A stretch of DNA of 64,000 nt from Leptodactylus fallax (taxonomy: Eukaryota; Chordata; Amphibia; Anura; Leptodactylidae), in contig CAMRHE010000021.1 of assembly GCA_947044405.1 (NCBI GenBank), positions 7,052,501-7,116,500 on the forward strand. The letters run 5' to 3'. Each line of letters starts with the position of its first letter. Position 1 is the stretch's first letter. The notes beneath the pieces were generated by a model. That model was given only the letters and a program-made list of their open reading frames with translations, ran no database searches and was not told the DNA's origin. A program made the translations under genes and the position numbers. Of this stretch, positions 54,301 through 64,000 are shown one piece after another.

Positions 54301-55364
54301 CGGACAATAAATTATGAGGTGTAAAACAACGTCAAGTGATATCGCAAATAATAAAAGCTGTATTTTATTTCATGCCATGACAGGTCCACGTTTCGATTCT
54401 ATTCAATGTTTTACAAATTTGTTGATATATATTTATATAACACCATAACAAAAAATTTTAAGACTCTTAAGTTTATTACCTATTGGAGTCTATTTCATAT
54501 TTTACTTCTGAGATTTACTTTGTGAGGCCAATGCTTCATGTGAGGTCATGACAATGAATATGGTTTTCTTCTCCTGCAGGCCACACTTCTTCAGAAGGCA
54601 TGTGAAAGGGGCAAGGATAACAGTCTGAGGGGGTGGAATTTGCAGGACAGTAAAGTAAAGGGTGGCCTTCTTGAGTACAAGGCTTCAAGGGGTCCCCTCT
54701 GCACAGTCCTTGTTAGTGACTACGAGAGCTATAAATTAGAACTGTACTTTAACAGCTTGGAAGTGGGGATTAATGTATATGAATGGGAATAACTTTGTTT
54801 GGAGCAAGCAACCAAAGACATGGAACATGAACTAGAAACCTTGGAAGAGAAAGTTGCATGCATAGAGCTCAATGCAGAGTGCTCGGGAAGTATATATTTC
54901 AATGAGCTTTTACAGACCCATGGGGTACTACGTATTAAAATGTACTTTCTTTGTCCTTTCTATATTTAGAATTCATGTTATTTTGTTGCTGTTCATTACT
55001 ATGTACATAATAAATTTACTAACTGTAATACCATTGTATTACAATTTTTGTTAAAATCGTCCTTTATAACTGTTGAAGTGTCCATAAAAAAGTTAATGTT
55101 TATTAAGTGTAACTTAACAACAAACAATTATTTTAATCAACTATTGAAAAACCATGTTCATCTAAATGATGTCAGCCATGTTGGAAATTAAGATATTTTA
55201 TCCATGAAGATTGTTCTTTAAAGAATCTTAACAAAATGGTCCTTGATAGATTGTTCATCCTTCGCCGGGTGTCAGTGGAAATGTATGGCCAGTTTGCAAG
55301 ACGTTATTAGCAGATAAAGTGTGTTTTGGCTGAGTTGCAGAACTGATTGTCCACCAGAAGACCA
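51369..55364. other. Long gene-free stretch
   Basis: About 4 kb of AT-rich sequence with stops in all frames, an A-run at 51798-51812 and no recognised transposon end. Around 53100-53300 GAAGACTGTCC and GGCTGTCTTCC might be a weak inverted pair. No exon-like frame with splice signals was recognised. Confidence 0.45.
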
Positions 55365-55368
55365 TTAA

Positions 55369-55788
55369 AGGGGTGGGCACTTTTAGACCAATATCGAGGG
55401 ACAAATGTTATTATTTGTATAATATAAAGTTGTACAATTTTCCAATATACTTTCTGTATTAATTTCTCAAAGTTTTCTAGATCTCTGCTTGCTGTCATTC
55501 ATTCTGCTTACTTCCAGTGAAGTAAGCATGGTCATGTGATGAACACACAGGTGCACGGCTCATTACCAGGCAGATGTCTGATTACTGTGCTGTGACTATA
55601 ACGAGCTGTGCACCTGTGTGTCATCACATGACCATGGACTAATTGTTATCCACTGGGAGTAAGCAGAAAGAATGAAAGCAAGCAGAGATCTAGAAAACCA
55701 TGAGGAATTGATACAGAAAGTACATTGGAATATTGAACAACAATGGAACATTGGTCTCTCAGTATTGGTTTGAAAGTGGCCAACCCCT
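55369..55788. repeat. TTAA MITE family A, complete
   Basis: TTAA at 55365-55368 and 55789-55792 bracket a 420-bp element. Its left end is AGGGGTGGGCACTTTTAGAC and its right end AAAGTGGCCAACCCCT. The interior shares GATGAACACACAGGTGCAC, AGGCAGATGTCTGATTACTG and AGAGATCTAGAAAACCATG with 14791-15203. Confidence 0.85.
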
Positions 55789-55792
55789 TTAA

Positions 55793-56451
55793 TTCACTGG
55801 CTGTTCAACCTACTTCTGTCTAACGTCTATGGCCAGGTTTACCTCCATGCCCTTTTCCTACTGGTGACACCTTTTTAAATCACTTGCTTAATATTCAAAA
55901 TCCATTTGTCATGAAGCCACAAAACTCTTTCTGGCTGCTCAAATAGACTTTAGGAGACAAAGTGATCAAGCAAAGGGTATTCTTATTTCATATTCATTAA
56001 ACTAATTTTATGGACACTGTTCTAGATGTCCTGTCAGCAGATCTTTGAAAAAATATTCCTATCAAATCTCTGCTGCTCCTGCAAATTCACATGTTCAGAA
56101 CAGTTGTTTAATTCATACAGATTTCCCTGAGGGAATCTCAGTTATTGTAGATTTTTATATGCACTGCCAGCATATTGTAAAAATTACATGTTGTATCCTT
56201 GTAGAAATACTGTCTTTAGTGTCAAATTGTCATCAAAATAAATCTAAAATAAAATCTAGCATGTTAGTATTTCTGCTAGAGGCTGCTAGATATGAACTGA
56301 ATTCTAGGTCCATGAGGCAGTGTCGGAGGACAAAGATCAAATATTACATCAAAAATTAAAAAATAGCTTATACGTGTAAAATGTTGTCATAAGTACCTGT
56401 CTAAGAGATGTTCAAGTAAGTTGGCTGAATACAATTCAGGGAGATTGTGGC
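55793..56451. other. No gene seen
   Basis: Intergenic sequence; the 104-codon frame at 56045-56359 has no recognisable features. Confidence 0.4.
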
Positions 56452-57930
56452 CTAATAATAATAATAACAATATTAATAAACTTTATTTATATAGCACCAA
56501 CATATTCCACAGCACTTCAGAGGAAACATGAACAGACAATATGAGACATTACAATGTGACAAATAAATAAACATAGTAGGCGTGAGGGCCCTGCTTGCAA
56601 GAGCTTACATTCTATGAGAAGATAGGGGGACACAAGAGGTCAGAGGGCTTGTTTGCTGCAATGGTCCAGCCATCTTTTAACCCCTTAATGACCGGGCCTT
56701 TTTTTGTTTTTGCATTTTCGTTTTTCCCTCCCCACATTCCAAGAGCCATAACTTTTTCATTTTTCAGTTCACAGAGTCACATGATGGCTTATTGTTTGCG
56801 AAACAAATTGTACTTTGTAATGTCACTATTCAATATGCTGTGCAATGTACTGGGAAGCTGGAAAAAAATTCAGAATGAGGTGCAATTGGAGAAAAACTGC
56901 ATTTGCGCCAAATTCATATGGGTTTAATTTTTACACCATTCACTGTGTGGTAAAAATGACGTTACCTGTATTCTGCGGGTCAGTACGAACATGGCGATAC
57001 CAAATTTATATAGTATTTGTAATGTTTTGATACCTTTTAAAAAATTGAAAACTTTGCTAAATAGAAAAAAAAATTTTGCGTCGCCATATTGTGTCACCTG
57101 TAACTTTTTCATTTTTATTCAATTTTTTATAGGAGACAAAGTGTTGAAAAAAACGCTATTTGGCCATTTTGATTTTTTTTCCTCGCTACGCCGTTCACCG
57201 TATGGGATAAATATTTTAATATTTTAATAGTTCGGGCATTTTGAAGCGAGGGAATACCTAAAGTGTTTATGCTTACTTTTGTTTATTTACTTTTATATCT
57301 GATCTAGGGAAAGGGGAGTGATTTGAACTTTTGTGTTTTTTTTTATTTTTTCATACGCGACATCTAAAGGGTTAACAGCCGTGATCGGTGCAGGCACCGA
57401 TCGCTGCTGTTAGCGGCGGGTCCTGGCTGTATTATACAGCCGACACCCGCGGTGTATGGAAAGCGCTCAGCTCCTGAGCGCTCTCCATACATCGTCATGC
57501 GACTCAAGACGTACTATTACGCCCTGGATCGTTAAGGGGTTAATAGAAAAGGTTGTGTAACTGAAGCTGTATGAACCCGTCACCAGCCAGTATCTGTGAA
57601 TAAACATAATACTAAGTGCAAGGAGTGCAGTGTAACTTCTAGATGGAGAGGACAGGATCTGAGGAACAGTGGAGGAAGGATAAAAGGTGTTATTGTTCTA
57701 CACCTCCACACACTACACTGTGATCAGGTCACGTGATAAGCCTGACCAAACAGATGTAATTTTAGGGCAGTTTTGAAGCTGCTGTAGTTGGGGATTAATC
57801 GGATTGTCCGGGGTAAAGCATTCCAGAGCCCCAGTGCAGCTCGAGAAAAGTCTTGGAGACCGGAGTGGGATGTTCGGATAACAGAGGATGCTTGTCTAAA
57901 GTCATTGGCAGAACAGTCTTTTTCTAGAGA
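56452..57930 (-). mobile_element. L2-like LINE 'b' family, minus-strand 3' end split by a TTAA element
   Basis: Minus-strand mirror of 26940-27430 plus tail: ATT-type tail and TATATAGCACCAACATATTC (56452-56510), AGAGCTTACATTCT, then the coding end. The TTAA element 56681-57539 is inserted at a TTTTAATAG site that is intact in the 27-kb copy (CTATTAAAAGG near 27292). 5' truncated near 57930. Confidence 0.85.
56681..57539 (+). mobile_element. TTAACCCCTT-type element, full length with TTAA duplication
   Basis: TTAA at 56677-56680 and 57540-57543. The ends CCCCTTAATGACCGGGCC and CTGGATCGTTAAGGGG form a short inverted repeat. 859 bp. The GC-rich right third has small hairpins (GATCGGTGC...GCACCGATCG at 57380-57404; CGCTCAGCTCCTGAGCG near 57464). 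No transposase; TTAA duplication suggests piggyBac-type mobilisation. The related L2-like copy at 27 kb shows the unoccupied site. Confidence 0.85.
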
Positions 57931-57948
57931 TGGACTAAATTGTGGCAT
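57724..57948 (-). pseudogene. L2-like reverse transcriptase C-terminus remnant
   Basis: The minus strand encodes QASSVIRTSHSGLQDFSR, AALGLWNALPRTIRLIPNYS and SFKTALKLHLFGQAYHVT then stop. This is the LWNxLP and FKxxLKxHLF ending of L2/CR1-type proteins. Only about 65 residues remain. It is the better-preserved version of the end seen at 26940-27122. Confidence 0.8.
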
Positions 57949-58256
57949 GATCTTCTTGATTGATCATGTCATAAACATGAGAGTAACCATCCTAAAAAAT
58001 AATTCAGCAAACACATTGATATTGAAAAGGCAGAATGTGCTAGAAAAATAAATTACATGTTACTCACTTCACCAAGCCCTGCAGCTTTTGTTCTAATGCT
58101 GCTTGTCCAGTCTTTACACACAGCAAATGTCTGGAAATGCCAGCTCAGCAATCCACTGGTGACAAATTTGATCTACCTAAACAAAAAAAAAAAAAAAAAA
58201 TTCCTTAAAGATATATCATATCATGGAACCCCTTTAAATATATAACAATCTCAACA
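57949..58256. other. No gene seen
   Basis: Intergenic sequence with an A-run at 58183-58200; CATGGAACCCCTTTAAAT near 58224 looks like a MITE end. Confidence 0.4.
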
Positions 58257-58533
58257 CCAACCATAACAGGGGAAAAAAATCCACAATCAATAGTATAAAA
58301 AATAATACATTTTATTAATACAATACATATAGCAATTACATAATCCATAAATAAATAGCAATGAGAGAAACAATGTGGGTGTATGATGAAAAAAACATCC
58401 CTAATTCCAAAATCCCCAAAGTCCTGTGGATCTCAGAAGGAGTCAATTGTAACAATATATCAATATAACTCTATAGTCGCATGATCAAAATAATGCTATG
58501 GCTCACTGGAACTCCACACCTGAACAATGCATA
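58257..58533. repeat. AT-rich repeat flank, possibly Penelope-like end
   Basis: ATACATTTTATTAATACAAT and similar AT-rich text resemble sequence at 63550-63900. The Tc1-type element at 58537 is inserted between this and 59455-59880, which contains a hammerhead-like core. Confidence 0.35.
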
Positions 58534-58536
58534 CTA

Positions 58537-59451
<915 letters not shown>

Positions 59452-59454
59452 TAG

Positions 59455-59880
59455 AATCCCATATGTATGGCAATAGCTCATACCCACATATATGTAAATG
59501 TGATATCATACAAACAGGTAAGAGTGAATAATAAATCTCACTCATGTTATAAAAAAGTATTACCAGCAACTATGCCTAATTAACACATCAGTGGGTAGCC
59601 AAAGTTAATACATACCATGAGCGATACTAAGCAGATAGACAGACTTCCCCCAGGGCCCATAGGAAAAGGGTTATACGCGCCTCGATTCGTGTTTTGCTGT
59701 CTAGCTTCATCAGGAGGCTAATAGATAATAGAATATCAGGGTATATAGAGCAGGAATAAAACACTAACCGGATACACCAGTCTATAATTTTTCCATCAAA
59801 CTGCCCTCTGCAAATGGTCTAGCGAGTGACGTCCTCGGCCACAATGTGGCAATGTATTCAGGTATTAAATGCACCATATA
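59455..59880 (-). repeat. Probable Penelope-like (or related) end with hammerhead-like motif
   Basis: Sequence flanking the Tc1-type insert. It contains CTAGCTTCATCAGGAGG (59701-59717), the kind of motif found in amphibian Penelope-like terminal repeats. No coding part. Classification is tentative. Confidence 0.4.
59679..59718 (-). ncRNA. Hammerhead-ribozyme-like motif (candidate, G12 mutated)
   Basis: Minus strand: GCCTC, then CTGATGA, then AGCTAGACAGC (helix II, GCT/AGC stem), AAAA where GAAA is required, a 6-nt weak helix III segment, TC (cleavage position) and GAGGC. GAGGC pairs perfectly with the leading GCCTC to form helix I. Everything is in type I hammerhead order within 40 nt. The G-to-A change in GAAA should abolish cleavage. 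Confidence 0.6.
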
Positions 59881-59999
59881 TATCAGGAGACTGAGTATAA
59901 CGATCGGAGGCCCAGGGGAGGTGAGGGAACATAAAAAACAATGTTACTTACCTCTCCTACGCTCCGACAGGCTTCAGGCCTGTTTGGTGACGTCATTAT

Positions 60000-60386
60000 C
60001 CTTATATAAAAACATACATATGAGTATAGAAACACAAAAAAATAAATAAATGAGTAATTGGAGATACCACATATATTATAGAGGCTAGATGAGCCATGCA
60101 GGAATGTACATTAAAAAAGTCTGTACATGGGGAGGGGAAAGTAATACTCTAAGTTAGCACTGATACTGTATACAATACTGGTGTGTGTCATAGGGAGTAA
60201 TTCCCTCTAAAATACAATAGCATTATGACAGTACACAATATGAACAACACCCTAACCCACAAATGATCAAACAGTGCAATCAAAAAACCAGCATGTAATC
60301 TCACCTAGCCACACTCCACCCCGACGCGCGTTTCGCCGAAAGGCTTCTTCATATAATAGCCCTTTTTTTGTTGGCAACGTCATTAT
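60000..60386 (-). repeat. Insert in copy D with ACGTCATTAT flanks
   Basis: ACGTCATTAT occurs at 59990-59999 and again at 60377-60386, consistent with a 10-bp target duplication around a 377-bp insert. The insert ends with the hammerhead-like segment at 60316-60352. Penelope-like affinity is plausible. Confidence 0.5.
60316..60352 (-). ncRNA. Degenerate hammerhead-like motif
   Basis: Minus strand: ATGAAGA (CTGANGA with C3 changed to A), helix II GCC-TTTC-GGC, GAAA, then CGCGCGTC. The A plus CGCGCGT forms a 3-bp helix III with a 2-nt loop (ACG-CG-CGT), typical of minimal retroelement hammerheads, followed by cleavage-site C and GGGGTGG. No upstream partner for GGGGTGG exists, so it is inactive. 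Confidence 0.55.
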
Positions 60387-60535
60387 GCGTCGCGACGCCG
60401 GCCTGGATCATGCGAGATCTGGTCCAACATTGAAGATGGCCAAAGTAGCGCACCGGAGTGCATCGGAGCGCACTGGAGCGAGGAAGAGGTAAGTAACATT
60501 GTTTTTTATGTTTGTATCCTCCCCTGGGTCTCCGA

Positions 60536-60578
60536 TCATTATACTCTGGGGTCTGAAAAGACCCCAGAGTATAATAAT
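60536..60578. repeat. hAT-repeat hairpin, perfect copy
   Basis: ATTATACTCTGGGGTCT, loop GAAA, then AGACCCCAGAGTATAAT, immediately before the minisatellite. Confidence 0.85.
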
Positions 60579-60579
60579 C

Positions 60580-61395
60580 GTTTGTGGGTGGTCCACAATG
60601 GGGCATAATACTGTGTGCAGGGGCCACTATGCTGCATAATACTGTGTGCAGGGGCCACTATGGGGCATAATACTGTGTACAGGGGCCACTATGCTGCATA
60701 ATACTGTGTGCAGGGGCCACTATGGGGCATAATACTGTGTTCAGGGGCCACTATGGGACATAATACTGTGTGCAGGGGCCACTATGGGGCAAAATACTGT
60801 GTGTAGGGGCCACTATGCTGCATAATACTGTGTGCAGGGGCCACTATGGGGCATAATACTGTGTGCAGGGGCCACTATGCTACATAATACTGTGTGCAGG
60901 GGCCACTATGGGGCATAATACTGTGTGCAGTGGCCACTATGCTGCATAATACTGTGTGCTAGGGGCCACTATGGGGCATAATACTGTCTGCAGGGGCCAC
61001 TATGGGACATAATACTGTGTGCAGAGGCCACTATGGGGCATAATACTGTGTTCAGGGGCCACTATGGGACATAATACTGTGTGCAGGGGCCACTATGGGG
61101 CAAAATACTGTGTGTAGGGGCCACTATGCTGCATAATACTGTGTGCAGGGGCCACTATGGGGCATAATACTGTGTGCAGGGGCCACTATGCTACATAATA
61201 CTGTGTGCAGGGGCCACTATGGGGCATAATACTGTGTGCAGTGGCCACTAGGCTGCATAATACTGTGTGCAGGGGCCACTATGGGGCATAATACTGTGTG
61301 CAGGGGCCACTATGGGACATAATACTGTGTGCAGAAGCCACTATGGGGCATAATACCGTGTGCAGGGACCACTATGGCGCATAATAGTGTGCGCA
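60580..61395 (+). repeat. 31-bp minisatellite with higher-order structure (about 26 units)
   Basis: Units GGGGCATAATACTGTGTGCA plus GGGGCCACTAT (31 bp) alternate with variants GCTGCATAAT, GGGACATAAT and GCTACATAAT. The rare variants (GTGTTCAGG, GGGGCAAAAT, CTACATAAT, GCAGTGGCC) recur in the same order 311 bp apart (TTCAGG at 60740 and 61051), showing a duplication of about ten units. Confidence 0.9.
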
Positions 61396-61526
61396 GGAAT
61401 GTGGTTTGTGCGGGGGGGTGTTTGTTGGAGGGGGCGGTCCGGGGGGAGGGGTTGGTGTGGTGGTTCGGGGGGGGACCCATGTCAAATGTTCGCCTTGGGG
61501 CCCAGCCATTCCTAGTTATGCCACTG

Positions 61527-61776
61527 GGATGGAGCATGCGTTAAATATCGTCATTCTAAATCACAGCTGTGATAAAGAACCACCTACGTTACGTATAACC
61601 ATAAAAACAGATACCTCATCATATACATTTATGGATCAGAGTATTTTTAAAATTAAAATATGTATCCCGCTACATTGCTGGAAACTATTTATACCAATGA
61701 GATATTACCAAACACCATAAAAGAATGTGCAATAATGATAAATAATTAATTATGCCATCTAACATTGTGCACCGTG
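61527..61776. other. No gene seen
   Basis: AT-rich sequence between the hAT-like copy D and the Tc1-type element. Confidence 0.45.
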
Positions 61777-61778
61777 TA

Positions 61779-63379
61779 CAGTGGGGAAAAAAAGTATTTA
61801 GTCAGCCACCAATTGTGCAAGTTCTACCACTTAAAAAGATGAGAGAGGCCTGTAATTGACATCATAGGTAGACCTCAACTATGACAGACAAAATGAGAAA
61901 ACAAATCCAGAAAATCACATTGTCTGATTTTTAAAGAATTTATTTGCAAATTATGGTGAAAAATAAGTATTTGGTCAATAACAAAAGTTCATCTCAATAT
62001 TTTGTTATATATCCTTTGTTGGCAATGACAGAGGTCAAACGTTTTTTGTAAGTCTTCACAAGGTTGGCACACACTGTTGTTGGTATATTGGTCCATTCTT
62101 CCATGCAGATCTCCTCTAGAGTAGTGATGTTTTGGGGCTGTCGCTGGGCAACACGGACTTTCAACTCCCTCCAAAGGTTTTCTATGGGGTTGAGATCTGG
62201 AGACTGGCTAGGCCACTCCAGGACCTTGAAATGCTTCTTACGAAGCCACTCCTTCATTGCCCTGGCAGTGTGCTTGGGATCATTGTCATGCTGAAAGACC
62301 CAGCCACATTTCATCTTCAATGCCCTTGCTGATGGAAGGAGGTTTGCACTCAAACTCTCACGATACATGGCCCCATTCATTCTTTCATGTACACGGATGA
62401 GTCGTCCTGGTCCCTTTGCAGAGAAACAGCCCCAAAGCATGATGTTGCCACCCCCATGCTTCACAGTAGGTATGGTGTTCTTTGGATGCAACTCAACATT
62501 CACTCTCCTCCAAACACGACGAGTTGTGTTTCTAGCAAATAGTTCTACTTTGGTTTCATCTGACCATATGACATTCTCCCAATACTCTTCTGGAATATCA
62601 AAATGCTCTCTAGCAAACTTCAGACGGGCCCAGATATGTACTGGCTTAAGAGGGGGACACGTCTGGCACTGTAGGTCTGAGTCCCTGGCGGCGTAGTGTG
62701 TTACTGACGGTAGACTTTGTTATGTTAGTTCCAGCTTTCTGCAGGTCATTCACTAGGTCCCCCCGTGTGGTTCTGGGATTTTTGCTCACTGTTCTTGTGA
62801 TCATTTTGACCCCATGGGGTGAGATCTTGCGTGGAGCCCCTGATCGAAGGAGATTATCAGTGGTCTTGTATGTCTTCCATTTTCTAATTATTGCTCCCAC
62901 AGTTGATTTCTTCACACCAAGCTGCTTGCCTATTGCAGATTCAGTCTTCCCAGCCTGATGCAGGTCTACAATTTTGTTTCTGGTGTCCTTCCACAGCTGT
63001 TTGGCCTTCACCATAGTGAAGTTTGGAGTGTGACTGTTTGAGATTGTGGACAGGTGTCTTTTATACTGATAACAATTTCAAACAGGTGCCATTACTACAG
63101 GTAACGAGTGGAGGACAGAGGAGCTTCTTAAAGAAGAAGTTACAGGTCTGTGAGAGCCAGAAATCTTGCTTGTTTGTAGGTGACCAAATACTTATTTTCC
63201 ACCATAATTTGCAAATAAATTCTTTAAAAATCAGACAATGTGATTTTCTGGATTTGTTTTCTCATTTTGTCTATCATAGTTGAGGTCTACCTATGATGAC
63301 AATTACAGGCCTCTCTCATCTTTTTAAGTGGGAGAACTTGCACAATTGGTGGCTGACTAAATACTTTTTTCCCCCACTG
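61779..63379 (-). mobile_element. Tc1-type transposon, second family (copy 2), minus orientation
   Basis: The 1601-bp element starts CAGTGGGGAAAAAAAGTATT and ends CTTTTTTCCCCCACTG, flanked by TA (61777-61778, 63380-63381). It is closely similar to 22961-24543 along its length, and its inverted repeats of about 200 bp are intact. Confidence 0.93.
61994..63014 (-). pseudogene. Tc1-type transposase, broken by two 1-bp deletions
   Basis: It begins at the ATG at 63014: [39 protein letters not shown], then SGAPRK (GRPR-type linker). Relative to the 23-kb copy, one base is missing near 62675 and another near 62651, shifting the frame. The catalytic half is then clean: [31 protein letters not shown] and the ending [11 protein letters not shown]. 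The DD34E triad is intact. This copy has CGA where the 23-kb copy has its stop, so the two copies carry non-overlapping lesions. Confidence 0.9.
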
Positions 63380-63381
63380 TA

Positions 63382-64000
63382 TGTATACATGGCACTACAC
63401 ACTATATAATATTGCATATACTGTATCTCATGTACACAGTTATAATAATCAATTGATAAAATTATACCAATATATAATTTCATTGCACAATAGTACATAA
63501 AACAGTACATAAAAATATACACAAATACATAACCAAAATCTCATATATAAATATTTCAAGAGAATGAAACTAAAAAAAGTTAACAAATGAATAAACATAA
63601 TAAAAATAATTAAGTGATAGTGAAAACATGGTATACAATAATGGTGGAAACAAAATAAATAACAATAATAAAGTTCATAAAGTATAATATACAGTATACA
63701 TCATCAAACAAATCATATTATTATAATAATAAAAATAATATAAATATAATATTTGAAAATAAGTAAAAAAAAATACTTATATTGTAATAATGACATCAAA
63801 ATCTATGATACAAATATTATAAATAGTGAAAAAAAAAGAAACATTAAGAGTGAATCACAACGTGAAAAAAATAAAATAAAATACAATCACAGTGACAAAT
63901 AGTGAGTAAGAAAAAAATAATTATTTCCATCTATTCAATTTGGTGTCCATCCTGATCCATTATGTGTACACATGTAGAAGTCTCCAAACCGACAGGACCC
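63382..64000. other. Very AT-rich stretch, no gene
   Basis: About 80% A+T, with many AATAAT-type blocks up to 63900 and a more complex end (TTGGTGTCCATCCTGATCC, 63939). It resembles the AT-rich flank at 58257 and may be part of the same repeat type; it runs off the window. Confidence 0.4.

Larger units (their letters stand above)
59881..61526. mobile_element. hAT-like non-autonomous element (copy D) with long minisatellite
   Basis: The right end GGGCCCAGCCATTCCTAGTT plus ATGCCACTG (ending 61526) is the reverse complement of the copy A start. It contains TTACTTACCTCTCC (59946), the hairpin at 60536-60578 and the 31-bp array. The left end is truncated or rearranged. A segment of about 390 bp (about 60000-60386) interrupts it between two ACGTCATTAT copies. 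No transposase. Confidence 0.7.

Noticed and set aside
60580..61395. Regular 31-bp repeats superficially like a CRISPR array
   Set aside because: The units are contiguous with no unique spacers, and the context is eukaryotic transposon DNA. It is a minisatellite.

Overview
The window looks like non-coding vertebrate nuclear DNA, most probably from a frog or toad with a large, transposon-rich genome. The evidence is AT-rich intergenic sequence with no recognisable host exon, several Tc1-type transposons, many short TTAA-flanked and TIR-flanked non-autonomous DNA transposons, L2-like and L1-like LINE tails, a Penelope-like element and hAT-like repeats. The species group is an inference from repeat composition recalled from memory; no database was searched. 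No host gene, tRNA, rRNA or bacterial-type operon was recognised.

Layout. 1-440: decayed LINE tail. 2569-4200: a complete Tc1-type transposon with an intact 339-residue DD34E transposase. 4.4-7 kb: MITEs. 8.2-8.9, 22.3-22.65, 33.3-33.9, 40.3-41.0 and 49.4-50.05 kb: non-repetitive, motif-rich stretches that may be conserved regulatory DNA (weak, by eye). 12.2 and 35.6 kb: two internally deleted copies of one Tc1-type family. 14-15.2 kb: hairpin and TTAA MITEs. 16.6-21.1 kb: two hAT-like repeats with 8-bp target duplications, with a separate tandem array between them. 22.96-24.54 and 61.78-63.38 kb: two copies of a second Tc1-type family, each broken differently. 25.3-32.1 kb: a stack of nested elements. 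36.9-39.9 kb: Harbinger-like, TIR-MITE and hAT-like repeats. 41.5-43.6 kb: TTAA elements, one carrying a pogo-like MITE. 44.9-46.6 kb: an anomalous T-depleted block followed by a broken Tc1 gene. 46.8-48.9 and 55.4-57.9 kb: TTAA MITEs and a LINE tail split by a TTAA element. 58.3-61.5 kb: a deleted Tc1-type element, Penelope-like ends and a hAT-like repeat with a long 31-bp minisatellite.

The most informative structures are these. (1) A palindromic Penelope-like element (27445-30052) is bounded by a 12-bp target-site duplication; it joins a 5'-truncated RT/GIY-YIG copy to a second copy in inverted orientation, the two arms being nearly identical. (2) Hammerhead-ribozyme-like cores occur in this element and in two repeat ends near 59.7 and 60.3 kb. 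(3) Four insertion levels (L2-like, then L1-like, then another L2-like, then Penelope-like) can be read in order from the junctions. (4) A hAT-like repeat family shares a 31-bp minisatellite and a perfect hairpin, and one array shows a 311-bp higher-order duplication. (5) The 470-bp T-depleted block may be an assembly artefact. Nothing here amounts to a demonstrable new defence or metabolic system; the interest lies in transposon structure.
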